Below the pieces are notes generated by a model. That model was not told the DNA's origin, did not search any database, and worked only from the letters and a program-made list of their open reading frames with translations. Shown here piece after piece: positions 1 to 8,101 of a stretch of 17,470 bases of DNA (the first letter of the stretch is position 1; each line of letters opens with the position of its first letter). The translations under genes were made by a program, and so were the position numbers. The stretch lies in assembly GCA_910585205.1 (NCBI GenBank), contig CAJUCC010000045.1, positions 1 to 17,470 of the forward strand, in the 5' to 3' direction. The DNA comes from an uncultured Lachnospiraceae bacterium. Lineage in GTDB: Bacteria > Bacillota > Clostridia > Lachnospirales > Lachnospiraceae.

Positions 1-495
1 ATAGCAAATAACTGCACGACAACGGAGGAAGGGACAGTGCTGGATGGCCGGCAGGGGAAAGCACTGCAAGACCAGATAGTGGAATTGCGGGAGGCAGATA
101 GTGAGATAAATAGCAATATAGATGCGTTAAAAAAACCTGTAGCTGACGGGAAAGCCCTGATCGCGTCAGCGATAACCTCCAAGGGTGTTGCAACAGAGGC
201 GGATGCTGCGTTTGAAATTATGGCTGCAAATGTCCAAAAAATTAAGAATGGTTATACAACTAAAAGTCAATACATAGAAATATTCATGTACTCTACAGGA
301 ACATATCGTGGAACTTTTAGCAATCTTTCGAGAGTTAACGGTATTAGTCGCATGAATTTTTCGGTCTCAACCGGTTCAGGAAGGCAGCGCGGTTTTAATT
401 GGTCTTTGAGTGGAAACGTTATTACATTCAACGTGACAGGCGAAGAAGGTGGAACAAACCAAACTCTAGGAGTTACCGGATTTCAGATTGTATGA
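1..495 (+). CDS. Alternative tail-fibre C-terminal cassette (partial, probably silent)
   Basis: The reading frame is open from the first base, so the 5' end lies outside the window. Its first ~35 residues (NCTTTEEGTVLDGRQGKALQ onward) closely match the middle of the minus-strand tail fibre at 499-1569. After the shared EINSN the two proteins have nothing in common. The rest carries the motif GKALIASAITSKGVATEADA followed by MAANVQKIK, a segment common in Firmicute tail fibres, then a Gly/Ser/Thr-rich beta-type tip of ~70 residues ending in GFQIV. It converges on the expressed fibre with three bases between the stop codons. A GTG at 37 has an SD-like GGAGGAAGG upstream, but this lies inside the shared repeat, so I do not take it as the true start. 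I infer a stored alternative receptor-binding tip brought into frame by inversion. It could instead be the end of a second complete fibre gene. Confidence 0.75.
   Translation: MANNCTTTEEGTVLDGRQGKALQDQIVELREADSEINSNIDALKKPVADGKALIASAITSKGVATEADAAFEIMAANVQKIKNGYTTKSQYIEIFMYSTGTYRGTFSNLSRVNGISRMNFSVSTGSGRQRGFNWSLSGNVITFNVTGEEGGTNQTLGVTGFQIV
10..119 (+). repeat. Left arm of 110-bp inverted repeat in tail-fibre genes
   Basis: This arm aligns without gaps to the reverse complement of 827-936. By hand count about 95 of 110 bases match. Most differences fall in third codon positions, so both copies are under coding constraint. The inner end (101-119, GTGAGATAAATAGCAATAT) is identical in both arms, and similarity stops abruptly at 120, which makes the inner end the likely crossover core. 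Confidence 0.9.
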
Positions 496-498
496 TAA

Positions 499-1569
499 TT
501 AATTGAGAAAAAATAAGCCTGTTACAAACAGACCGGTATTCGGTTTTTTTTCATTTGTTTTTAGTGTATGTCCAATAGCTTCGACACTGCTTCCAATGGC
601 ATACCCATCCCCCAGATTATCACTCCAGCCGACTTGTTCTGTGGCGGAATAATATCGCCTTCCGTCAAAGGTATATTGTTCAGGCACGGTTAATATCACG
701 GTATTTTTAGGTGCTGAACCAATCCAATAAGATATATAGAGCGCCTTAAGCAGTGGAATATAATATACAAACCGTGGAAGGTGTGAATTATATCCTGTGC
801 ATTTGATTGTTATATCTACCCAACCCATATTGCTATTTATCTCACCATCTGCCTCCCGCAGTTCCGTTATCTGATCCTGCAAAGCCTTCCCCTGCCGGCC
901 GTCCAGCACCGTCCCTTCTTCTGTCGTAGTGCAGTTGTCCACCACGCTTGCAAATGCCCCTGTTTTCAGATCCGACAACCATTTTTTTATCTTCCTGCAT
1001 ATCGTCCCCAGCGTATCCCGTGGCTGTATGTTCTCCCGTTCTGTGACCTCCTCATCGGTAAAAGATATTTCCACCGTGTCCAGATTGTCGCGCAGATCCT
1101 GTATGTTGCCGATCGTAGCGGTGGCCGCAGCATCCACTTCAAGAGACACATGCTGCGCATTCCCGACTGTCGTAATCAGCTTTACATAAGCGCCGGATAC
1201 CGTGACACCGTTGTACGGCGGTATGTAGCAGTTCCCGGAGACTTCGGTTGTTACCGCATAGAGGATTTCCCCCTCATCGGGGTCATCCGCGTACAGTCCC
1301 AGAGCCCGCATATAATATCCTTCCGTCAGTTCCAGATTATTAAACGAGGTTTCTATTTTAACAGCCACATCGTTTGTCCTTGTGATCTTTGCAATCAGGC
1401 TTGTCTGCTTTATATCCGCAAGGGCCTCCAGCCCTTCCAGTTGTTCCGGTTTATACATTGTGCCGGATGTCGCTATTTTGGTAAATTCCATGCCGGCATT
1501 TTCCGCAATCATCTTGGCGATCAGCGTCTGCCCTTTTCCCGTAATTATTAATTTCGAAAATTCTGCCAT
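499..1569 (-). CDS. Tail fibre (receptor-binding) with phage tail fibre N-terminal domain
   Basis: A 356-residue protein at the end of the tail operon, in the position of PBSX XkdV. Residues ~1-160 (starting MAEFSKLIITGKGQTLIAK) resemble the DUF3751/phage tail fibre N-terminal domain that attaches fibres to the baseplate. Residues ~205-245 form the linker NCTTTEEGTVLDGRQGKALQ and following, which is duplicated in inverted orientation at 10-119. The last ~108 residues, from MGWVDITIKC, are a unique tip that I infer to be the receptor-binding domain. The start at 1569 follows AGAGAGGGAAAAAG, a good ribosome binding site. It begins 22 bases after the XkdU-like gene and ends three bases from the convergent alternative cassette. 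The tip probably decides which cells the particle binds; its receptor cannot be read from sequence. Confidence 0.9.
   Translation of the reverse strand: MAEFSKLIITGKGQTLIAKMIAENAGMEFTKIATSGTMYKPEQLEGLEALADIKQTSLIAKITRTNDVAVKIETSFNNLELTEGYYMRALGLYADDPDEGEILYAVTTEVSGNCYIPPYNGVTVSGAYVKLITTVGNAQHVSLEVDAAATATIGNIQDLRDNLDTVEISFTDEEVTERENIQPRDTLGTICRKIKKWLSDLKTGAFASVVDNCTTTEEGTVLDGRQGKALQDQITELREADGEINSNMGWVDITIKCTGYNSHLPRFVYYIPLLKALYISYWIGSAPKNTVILTVPEQYTFDGRRYYSATEQVGWSDNLGDGYAIGSSVEAIGHTLKTNEKKPNTGLFVTGLFFLN
827..936 (-). repeat. Right arm of 110-bp inverted repeat in tail-fibre genes
   Basis: Inverted partner of 10-119. The 19-bp identical core is at 827-845, and the 33-bp block 827-859 has a single mismatch to 87-119. 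It lies inside the minus-strand fibre gene exactly where the conserved stem ends and the variable tip begins. The 707 bp between the arms (120-826) hold two convergent alternative tips. Confidence 0.9.
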
Positions 1570-1591
1570 TCTTTTTCCCTCTCTGTTCTTT

Positions 1592-2215
1592 TCAATCGTC
1601 TGTGATTACCATATCCACAGTATTGATAAAACTGCCGCCGTACCGGGCCGTCCCCTCTGCCATAACCGTTTCCTGACTGTCATTTGTTATCAGAAAGCAT
1701 TCCGCAAACCCGCTCCCCCCTGCGATTGACGCCTGCCCTTCGGATTCCACGAGAATCGTGTTGCGCACGAAAACAGTCATATTGCAGGGAACCATCCCTT
1801 CAATCAGGCGTTCCAGCTCTTCGATCTGACCATAGAGTGTGAGGCTCACTTCCAGCTCGATTGTATACCGTTCATAATGTTTCGTAACAGTAAAATCACT
1901 GCCGCCGCATAAGACAATCAACTTCTCCAGCAGCATCCGCTCCGTATACGGAAGTGCACGAAACCATCTTGCCGCCACCCTTCTGCGCCTTGATTCGAGG
2001 GTGTCCGTGCCGGACGGACAGATTTTCAGCATCTGTTCAAACCGCCCGATGCCGTATTCGTCCGCCGTCTCGATAAACGCATTGCGCAAAGTGCGGTCGG
2101 CCGCCTGCCATGCAATCGCAAACTCAGGGTTCTCCGCATCCAGCGCTTCCCGGACTTCTCTATATTCCGCCATAAACGGAGGCAGATAAGAAACAAGGTC
2201 AACTTCCCGTATCAT
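1592..2215 (-). CDS. xkdU: XkdU/YmfQ-like baseplate protein (DUF2313)
   Basis: A 207-residue protein of the YmfQ/DUF2313 family, which sits between baseplate J and the tail fibre in Mu-like and PBSX-like contractile tails and acts at the baseplate periphery. The N-terminus (MIREVDLVSYLPPFMAEYRE) and the segment TLESRRRRVAARWFRALPYT, in which a new residue block follows an arginine-rich helix, fit the family. The later part (TRYT-like IELEVSLTLYGQIEELERLI and VPCNMTVFV) is the usual beta-helical section. The last ~50 residues are Gly/Ala-rich (IAGGSGFAEC). The start codon overlaps the baseplate J stop by four bases (ATGA), indicating translational coupling. Length is normal for the family. Confidence 0.88.
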   Translation of the reverse strand: MIREVDLVSYLPPFMAEYREVREALDAENPEFAIAWQAADRTLRNAFIETADEYGIGRFEQMLKICPSGTDTLESRRRRVAARWFRALPYTERMLLEKLIVLCGGSDFTVTKHYERYTIELEVSLTLYGQIEELERLIEGMVPCNMTVFVRNTILVESEGQASIAGGSGFAECFLITNDSQETVMAEGTARYGGSFINTVDMVITDD

Positions 2216-3411
2216 CCGCTCACACCCCCATATACCGGTATCTCAAATCCGCTTAATGTCAGGTTATTTCCCTCACCGTTTATCAGGGTATCCTGAATGT
2301 CCACGATGCCGGGAATATTCAGGATACGGGCTTCGATCTGACTGATTCTCACGACCAGATACGGACGGTCGGCCCATGCCCTGCGCAGTTCCAGCAGGTA
2401 TTCGGAGACGGCTTCGTCGATGGCTCCCTGCACACTGTCCCTGCTGTATCCCACTTCCAATGAAATCTTTGTCTCCACGTTGACTGTGACAGCCGCCGCG
2501 CTCTTTACCGTCACCACATGCCCGATCGGCGCAAGCCCATATCCGTCCCCGGCGTTTTCCGCGGGGTCGATCCGGTTTTGCACGGCCGCAACCAACGTGT
2601 CGGAATCGGGGCCGTATTCCGCATCGGTAATTGTCAGAAGAACCGCGCCGCCGGTCGTCAGTTTCTTTTGCGCTGCCGCCGCATAAACCGCTGTCAGCCA
2701 GGCCGCGATTTCCCCGTCCAGCGTTTCGGCCACACGTTCATACCATGCCGATACGGCTGTAGACGGTATCATCTCCGCAGGGGAAATATCCGCGTTCCAG
2801 ACCCTTGTGACTTTTGTCCTGCCGACGCCGGGAATGGCGTTGGTCTTTTCGATATAATCCGCCGCATTGCCGCCGAATGCCTTTTCCGCAAAAGAAGAAA
2901 AGTAACGCTGCCGCAAATCCTCCGTCTCCTCTTCGTCTTCACCCGGAATCAAAACCTGCGTCAGCTCGGCGCCCTGCAGTCCATTGATATAGTCGATCGG
3001 TGTCATGCTCCCCAGATAACGGTTCCCTGCCGCCCCGGCCGTCTCACATTCCACCTGATACGCTCCGTCCCCGATCTCTTCGGTGACGCGGTAATTCATC
3101 GAACCGATATTAAATCGTTTTCCTGTCACATCAATACCCGCAGGGGAAAATTCTCCCCGCAGTACTGCCCTGACCGCCGGATACGGCGTGATTCCCCGTT
3201 CCCGGCAGCGCAGAATGAGAAATTCCCGCGAAGCCGTATCCCCGTATGCCTCCCGCAGAATCGTATCCAGTTCGAGATACAAAATCTGCAGTTCGACTGC
3301 TGTCGGGGAATGGGTGTCCCAGATAACGGAGCCCTCCCGTTTGTCGAGCTTATCGGAGACGTGCGCAAGCATCCGGTCACGGATCGTCTCATACGTCGTA
3401 TTTTCAAACAT
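2212..3411 (-). CDS. xkdT: Baseplate J-like protein (XkdT)
   Basis: A 399-residue member of the baseplate J/gp47 family, the wedge protein that links the central hub to the fibres in contractile injection machines. Visible hallmarks are the N-terminal MFENTTYETIRDRMLAHVSD with KREGSVIWDTHSPTAVEL, the EFLILRCRERGI segment, IPGEDEEETEDLRQRYF near residue 155, and GGNAADYIEKTNAIPGVGRT, which is typical of the family core. The C-terminal region around VVRISQIEARILNIPGIVDI is also characteristic. The start codon shares one base with the stop of the XkdS-like gene (TAATG), and its stop overlaps the XkdU start. The protein is full length with no frameshift. Confidence 0.95.
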   Translation of the reverse strand: MFENTTYETIRDRMLAHVSDKLDKREGSVIWDTHSPTAVELQILYLELDTILREAYGDTASREFLILRCRERGITPYPAVRAVLRGEFSPAGIDVTGKRFNIGSMNYRVTEEIGDGAYQVECETAGAAGNRYLGSMTPIDYINGLQGAELTQVLIPGEDEEETEDLRQRYFSSFAEKAFGGNAADYIEKTNAIPGVGRTKVTRVWNADISPAEMIPSTAVSAWYERVAETLDGEIAAWLTAVYAAAAQKKLTTGGAVLLTITDAEYGPDSDTLVAAVQNRIDPAENAGDGYGLAPIGHVVTVKSAAAVTVNVETKISLEVGYSRDSVQGAIDEAVSEYLLELRRAWADRPYLVVRISQIEARILNIPGIVDIQDTLINGEGNNLTLSGFEIPVYGGVSG

Positions 3412-3818
3412 TAAAATGTAACCTCCCTTCCCGCCTGCACATCCCCGAAAATGGTATGTGCCGTAAATGATACATGGACAACACCCTTTTGCGGGAAATC
3501 AAATACAAAGCCGTCAACACTTTGTATCCGGTCATCCCAGAGCAGCGCTTCCGTAATGCGGCGCTTTAATTCCGGGCATACATATGTCACCGGCCGGCCA
3601 AACAAACCCTGCAGTTCAACCCCGTAGTTCCAGCTGTACATCACATACCGGTATCGCTCGGTCATAATGGCCTTATATACCGCCTGTGTTACCGCCTCCA
3701 GTCCGTCCGCCGTATATCCTCTTACATGATTTTTGTCCGTCTGAATTTTATAGGTTTTATCCGGCCGCCTTGCAATGATAAAGTCTTTTGCCAAAAGACC
3801 GGGCGTCGAAGGAATCAT
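3411..3818 (-). CDS. xkdS: XkdS-like gp25-type baseplate protein (DUF2634)
   Basis: A 135-residue protein of the DUF2634/XkdS family, related to the gp25-like wedge proteins of contractile tails. The family pattern is visible in KTYKIQTDKNHVRGYTADGL, then AVTQAVYKAIMTERYRYVMY, then SWNYGVELQGLFGRPVTYV and LKRRITEALLWDDRIQSVDG. Gp25-like proteins join sheath and baseplate and help start sheath polymerisation; that role is family knowledge. The gene overlaps the XkdR-like stop by four bases and the XkdT start by one, so it belongs to a tightly coupled baseplate block. Confidence 0.92.
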   Translation of the reverse strand: MIPSTPGLLAKDFIIARRPDKTYKIQTDKNHVRGYTADGLEAVTQAVYKAIMTERYRYVMYSWNYGVELQGLFGRPVTYVCPELKRRITEALLWDDRIQSVDGFVFDFPQKGVVHVSFTAHTIFGDVQAGREVTF

Positions 3819-4213
3819 ACTCTGCCTCCTGTCCGGTCAAGAACAAGAAACTTTTGACCTTCCTGCTGCCTTATCATGACAACGCCCTCACCCACATGGA
3901 GGCCGTTATGTACCGTTACCTGCTTTTTCCCCGTTATCCGGTGTATATGGGGAGCGGACGTTTCGGCCCCTGCGTCTTCCTGCGCTGTTGTTTCCCAGTC
4001 AGCGCTGACCGTTGTAACATAATCCATCACATTTCCCGTCAAAATAAGCTGCCTCTCACCGAGTGTCAGTTTTTGTTCCATCCGAATCCGCAGCGGCGCC
4101 TCACAGACAACCTCTCCAAAACAAATATGAACCGGTTTGGCGGCCTCCTGTGCCTCTATTGCCGCCCTTTTTATTTTTTCCACCAGCCCTGCCGCATCAG
4201 CCAATAAAATCAC
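3815..4213 (-). CDS. xkdR: XkdR-like baseplate protein (DUF2577)
   Basis: A 132-residue protein of the DUF2577/XkdR family, always found between the hub protein and XkdS in PBSX-type tails. N-terminal helix MILLADAAGLVEKIKRAAIE, then HICFGEVVCEAPLRIRMEQK with LTLGERQLILTGNVMDY, and a C-terminal beta section (HNGLHVGEGVVMIRQQEGQK, then FLVLDRTGG) match the family's OB-fold-like layout. I infer a spike or hub accessory at the tail tip. The reading frame overlaps the upstream XkdQ gene by 17 bases and the downstream XkdS gene by four. Confidence 0.88.
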   Translation of the reverse strand: MILLADAAGLVEKIKRAAIEAQEAAKPVHICFGEVVCEAPLRIRMEQKLTLGERQLILTGNVMDYVTTVSADWETTAQEDAGAETSAPHIHRITGKKQVTVHNGLHVGEGVVMIRQQEGQKFLVLDRTGGRV

Positions 4214-5177
4214 CTCCTGTGAGTGTCAAATCCATACTGTGTTCGCTCTCCTGATAGATGTGTCTACAACGCTCCACCAACAGTTGGCTCTGCAAACCGG
4301 CATCGCCGAGATCCAGATTTACAGCGAGCAGGCTTCCTGCCCTTACCCGGTTATCACCCACCACACCGGTGAGCTTCAGACTGCGTGTCTTCTTATTATA
4401 CAGTTTCAGGAGCGCATCCACCTTCGCCTGCCCGTTCTCGCCCTCTTTCATGGTTTCGACATATTGTAAAATGCCCCATAACCTCATGTTTTCAGGGCTG
4501 GATGCAATGCAGCAGTCTCCGTTTTTTACATCCTCATTGTCACGAATCAGTTTAATCCGATTATACGTATTCTCATCAATGGATGATGTATACTCAAAGT
4601 TTTCGCTGCTGTCCGCATCCAGCAGCAGACACGCCTGCCGCGTACCCACAATCATGGATGACAGCCGTTTCAGCGTAAGTTTTCCGAAATCATCATACAG
4701 GACAAACTTCTCACCGGTGTTTGTGGTCGTCAGTTCAAGCGCATTTTCAATCATCTCAAAAAATGATGTATTTTTTTCCACCCGGTACGGAATGACATAA
4801 CCCGTATTTTCCAATACCCCTACTTCCAGAGCGTAATCCTGCGCCAGCATCCGTATCAGTGCATCCGCCGTCTGGTTTTCATATAAAATGCTGTCTTTGT
4901 TTTTTAGATAGCGCAGCTGATCGTAGGCCGTAATGGTAATAATCCCTTCCCGGTCGCGCTGCTGTCTGAACACAAACCCGGAAAATACCGGTTTCTCATC
5001 CACACGAAGCTGTATCATGGAACCTTCTGAAAAATGCCGTATCTTATCATTTACAACTTTGCAGGTCAGCTTCCCCGGAGAACCTCTGCGTTCGGTCGTC
5101 CATTCGATTCCTTCCTCCACAGCGGGAATATACGCTTTTTCGGCTGTGGGATCAAAGATTACAATTTCCGCTTTCAT
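4197..5177 (-). CDS. xkdQ: XkdQ-like tail hub protein (gpD/gp27-type)
   Basis: A 326-residue protein of the XkdQ/YqbQ family, the late-control-D-like trimeric hub through which the tail tube joins the spike. Family features are the early KAYIPAVEEGIEWTTERRGS and PGKLTCKVVNDK, the SEGSMIQLRVDEKPVFSGFV segment, DQLRYLKNKDSILYENQTAD near residue 85, and the C-terminal GVVGDNRVRAGSLLAVNLDL. It is sometimes annotated as a hydrolase, but I see no catalytic motif and take it as structural. An AAAGGAAC ribosome binding site precedes the start. It begins two bases after the LysM protein stops, in the order fixed in PBSX. Confidence 0.9.
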   Translation of the reverse strand: MKAEIVIFDPTAEKAYIPAVEEGIEWTTERRGSPGKLTCKVVNDKIRHFSEGSMIQLRVDEKPVFSGFVFRQQRDREGIITITAYDQLRYLKNKDSILYENQTADALIRMLAQDYALEVGVLENTGYVIPYRVEKNTSFFEMIENALELTTTNTGEKFVLYDDFGKLTLKRLSSMIVGTRQACLLLDADSSENFEYTSSIDENTYNRIKLIRDNEDVKNGDCCIASSPENMRLWGILQYVETMKEGENGQAKVDALLKLYNKKTRSLKLTGVVGDNRVRAGSLLAVNLDLGDAGLQSQLLVERCRHIYQESEHSMDLTLTGGDFIG

Positions 5178-5179
5178 TC

Positions 5180-5866
5180 TTATGTTCCTTTCAAAACATC
5201 CGGGATTATCAACACCTGTCCCGGATAAATCAGATTCGGACTGCCGCCGATCAGTTCTTTATTCGCGTGATAGATAACGGTATATTGAGAACCGTTTCCG
5301 TAGAACTTTTTGGCAATGTTCCAAAGGCAGTCGCCTTTCCTGACCTCATATGTCTGCGCCGTCGGTGCATTGTCCGTTTCCCGTTGTGTCTCAATACTTG
5401 CCTCTGTTCCGTCTGCGGCAATCGAGGCTGTCTTTGTCCCGTAATCCCGCCACTGTTTCAGTTTTATTTTCACCTTCACGTCGAATCCCTCTTTTGCATC
5501 CTCCGTGATCTTATAGTCTTCCATGGACATTCGCATATTGGTATCATACAGTGACCCGCCCTGCGGCATTCTCCGGCAGACGATAAACCGGAACGGCCTT
5601 TTGCATGTCTTTAAGGCTTCAAAATAATCCAGGAAAAAATGCGCATCCCGAAATCCGTCCTGGTAGACCGCAAACGGGTACGGCACCTGTGGCAGCATGC
5701 ACTCCAGTTCAACATCCGTCAGGCCGGCCGTTTTCAGTATATTGACCTCCCCACCGTTAATCAGCGTAATCGTCTTATTGACGTTGTTTATTTTCATTTC
5801 CAGTTTCTGAGGCGTGACAGGCAGCAAACACCCGTCCAGATAAAAGTCATACCCGTTCTGCGTCAT
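5180..5866 (-). CDS. xkdP: LysM-domain baseplate/tail protein (XkdP)
   Basis: A 228-residue protein of the XkdP/YqbP family. Residues ~1-140 form the conserved head (YDFYLDGCLLPVTPQKLEMK, then INGGEVNILKTAGLTDVELE). Residues ~172-226 are a LysM module: YEVRKGDCLWNIAKKFYGNG, then YTVIYHANKELIGGSPNLIY and PGQVLIIPD. In tail tips LysM proteins lie between tube and hub, and the module can bind peptidoglycan or act as a structural adaptor; the sequence does not decide between these. The start overlaps the tape-measure stop by four bases (ATGA). No catalytic residues for wall hydrolysis are seen. Confidence 0.92.
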   Translation of the reverse strand: MTQNGYDFYLDGCLLPVTPQKLEMKINNVNKTITLINGGEVNILKTAGLTDVELECMLPQVPYPFAVYQDGFRDAHFFLDYFEALKTCKRPFRFIVCRRMPQGGSLYDTNMRMSMEDYKITEDAKEGFDVKVKIKLKQWRDYGTKTASIAADGTEASIETQRETDNAPTAQTYEVRKGDCLWNIAKKFYGNGSQYTVIYHANKELIGGSPNLIYPGQVLIIPDVLKGT

Positions 5867-8100
5867 CCGGCATGCACCCCTTCCGTCATATTGTCGATCG
5901 CTTCCCCGACGGCATAGTCCAGTCCGGAAACAATGCCGTCCAGATCCATGGTCGAAGAAATATTGTTATAATTCGTCTGCTCGATTTTGATTTCCGAAGT
6001 CGTATAGCGGTTAATGGCCTCCTGCTCCGCAATGTCGCGCAGATATTTCAGCTCTTCCTCCGATGTCTCCACGGAATCGGCAATCGTCCCGGTATCCCCG
6101 GCTATGTCCGCAACATAACCGCCGCCATCTCCGACCGGCGTGTAACCGCTGCTTTCTCCGTTCCATACATAATCATCCGCCTGCGGAATATTCGCCGTTC
6201 CAAACAGCCCGGAAAGGAAACCGTCCGCCTTATCGGCAACACCGTCTCCCCAGGCAGCGCCCGACCGATATGCGTCCGCAATCCATCCGTCTTCAAAGGT
6301 GTCAAAGGTTTCCATGCCCGCATCAAACGCCGCCGAAACATCCTGAAAACTCATTTTGTTATTTTCCGCCTGCGCCGCTTTATCCGCATACTTGCCGGCC
6401 GCATCGCTGATTCCGGAGTAATCGATTGACACAAACGGAAGATTATTCAATTCTTTGCATATTGTCTCAATGACCGTAAGGACCGTTGAGAGCATACGAT
6501 ACCATCCTGCCTGGACAAATGTAAGCGCATTGTGAAATGCCGCTCTGATGTTATGTCCGAGCGCCGCAACCGCAGCCGCTATGCCAAGCGCTATATTAGC
6601 GGCAGTCAGGCCCAGATTTTTAAAAAACTGAATACATACATTCACGCCGCCGGTAATCGCTCCAAATGCGCTCTGTGCGATATGTCCGGCGCCGGAAAAA
6701 TGATTTGCCAGCGCAATGACCGCTGCAATCAATCCAAGCACCGCCAATACAATCCACGTGATCGGACATGCCAGCAACGCCGCATTGAATCCTGTCTGTG
6801 CCGCCGTTGCAGCCAATGTGGCCGTTGTCCCCGCCGCGGTCACACCGGTCCGAAAGGCTTCTCTTGCCGCACTGACAGCCGATAAGGCGCCCGTAACAGC
6901 CTGAATCGCATTTTGCGCCATCAGCACGCCATTATAAATGATATAAGCCGCCATGACCGCACCAATGGCCGGGCCGATCAGGCCCCAGTTCTCCACAACA
7001 AAACCCGCAATGCCTGCCATCCATCCAAACACCCGCGCCGTCATCTCACCGACCGCTGCAATTCCTCCCATGGCGCCGTTGACAAATCCCTGAAAGATCT
7101 CACTGTTTGCCAGTTCGCTTATCCGTCCGAGAACCGGCTGAAAAGCCCACAGGGCATAGTTCTGAAAGGATGTCCAGATCTGGCCAAAAGTTACGGGCAA
7201 ATCGGAAAACTTCGCGTTGGTTTCATCGGCAGACGAAAGCATGGCGGCTTTTACCAGTTCCGCCGTTATCAGTCCCTTGTCCGCTATTTGTGCCATATTC
7301 CCCTGCACATTGCCCGCCAGTTCGGCCGACGACATCCCCATGGCGGACGCCACAGCGTTCAATACATCACTGTTTCCCTCGATGTATCCGGCGATACTCT
7401 GTATGGCATCGGGCGCCTGTCCGAACACACCGCTAAATTCCTCACCGCTCAGAACACCGTCCTGCATTGCCTGCGTAAGCTGCTGCATGGCGGACTGCGC
7501 TTCGGATGTCTCCATCCCGGCCAGTGCAAACTGCTTATTGATCTGCTCGACAAAGGCAACCGTTTCTCCATTGTCAGAAAAAGCGCTTCCCGCCATTATC
7601 CCCATATCCGCCACGGCTTCCGCCGTCGCCTGATACGATCCCCCCGTCCGTACTGCGGATGCGAAGACCATATCCTGCAACTCCTTTGTCGTGCGCATAC
7701 CGTCGTTCATCCTGTCCAGCTGCGCGCCGACCGTCGCCATCTGGTCGGCCATTCCCAGAATCCCTGACGCGGTATCCATTGTTACAAATTCATTTGTCAG
7801 TCCTTTGACCACCTGCGTAAACCGATCTGTCTTGCCGATTGCCTGTGTGATTTTCTCATCGTGTACCGTGACTTCCGGCTGCGCAATGTTCTGCAGCGTA
7901 TCGTCAAGTTCCTGCGCCACCGTCACGGTCTGTGTCAACTGATTATGCACTTCCTCATACACGCTCACATCAATCGAATTATTGATAACAGTCTGTAACT
8001 GTTCGATCGAGACAACCGACAGATCAATCATATTGATGATATTCATCATCGGGCCGGTCACATTGTCCTGCAGTGTAATCGATGTGCTGATATTTTCCAT
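5863..8100 (-). CDS. Tape measure protein
   Basis: A 745-residue protein that scaffolds and sets the length of the tail tube. Residues ~85-310 match the tape-measure N-terminal domain (ASGILGMADQMATVGAQLDR, then LTQAMQDGVLSGEEFSGVFG and QAPDAIQSIAGYIEG). The middle is Ala/Gly-rich and hydrophobic, with a likely membrane-active helix at ACPITWIVLAVLGLIAAVIA (residues ~440-465). The C-terminus is Asp/Gly-rich. At roughly 1.5 angstroms per residue this suggests a tail of about 110 nm, shorter than that implied by the ~1330-residue PBSX XkdO. The start at 8100 lies one base after the stop of the frameshifted chaperone reading frame, and its stop overlaps the LysM gene. Confidence 0.95.
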   Translation of the reverse strand: MENISTSITLQDNVTGPMMNIINMIDLSVVSIEQLQTVINNSIDVSVYEEVHNQLTQTVTVAQELDDTLQNIAQPEVTVHDEKITQAIGKTDRFTQVVKGLTNEFVTMDTASGILGMADQMATVGAQLDRMNDGMRTTKELQDMVFASAVRTGGSYQATAEAVADMGIMAGSAFSDNGETVAFVEQINKQFALAGMETSEAQSAMQQLTQAMQDGVLSGEEFSGVFGQAPDAIQSIAGYIEGNSDVLNAVASAMGMSSAELAGNVQGNMAQIADKGLITAELVKAAMLSSADETNAKFSDLPVTFGQIWTSFQNYALWAFQPVLGRISELANSEIFQGFVNGAMGGIAAVGEMTARVFGWMAGIAGFVVENWGLIGPAIGAVMAAYIIYNGVLMAQNAIQAVTGALSAVSAAREAFRTGVTAAGTTATLAATAAQTGFNAALLACPITWIVLAVLGLIAAVIALANHFSGAGHIAQSAFGAITGGVNVCIQFFKNLGLTAANIALGIAAAVAALGHNIRAAFHNALTFVQAGWYRMLSTVLTVIETICKELNNLPFVSIDYSGISDAAGKYADKAAQAENNKMSFQDVSAAFDAGMETFDTFEDGWIADAYRSGAAWGDGVADKADGFLSGLFGTANIPQADDYVWNGESSGYTPVGDGGGYVADIAGDTGTIADSVETSEEELKYLRDIAEQEAINRYTTSEIKIEQTNYNNISSTMDLDGIVSGLDYAVGEAIDNMTEGVHAG

Positions 8101-8101
8101 C

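Noticed and set aside
508..555. Possible plus-strand terminator (ACCG/CGGT then eight T) after the alternative fibre tip
   Set aside because: Stem is only about four base pairs and lies in the coding end of the minus-strand fibre.
2518..3414. Long plus-strand frame of 298 codons opposite baseplate J
   Set aside because: Shadow of the coding strand with Arg/Cys/Pro-rich noise; the minus-strand gene is a clear family member.
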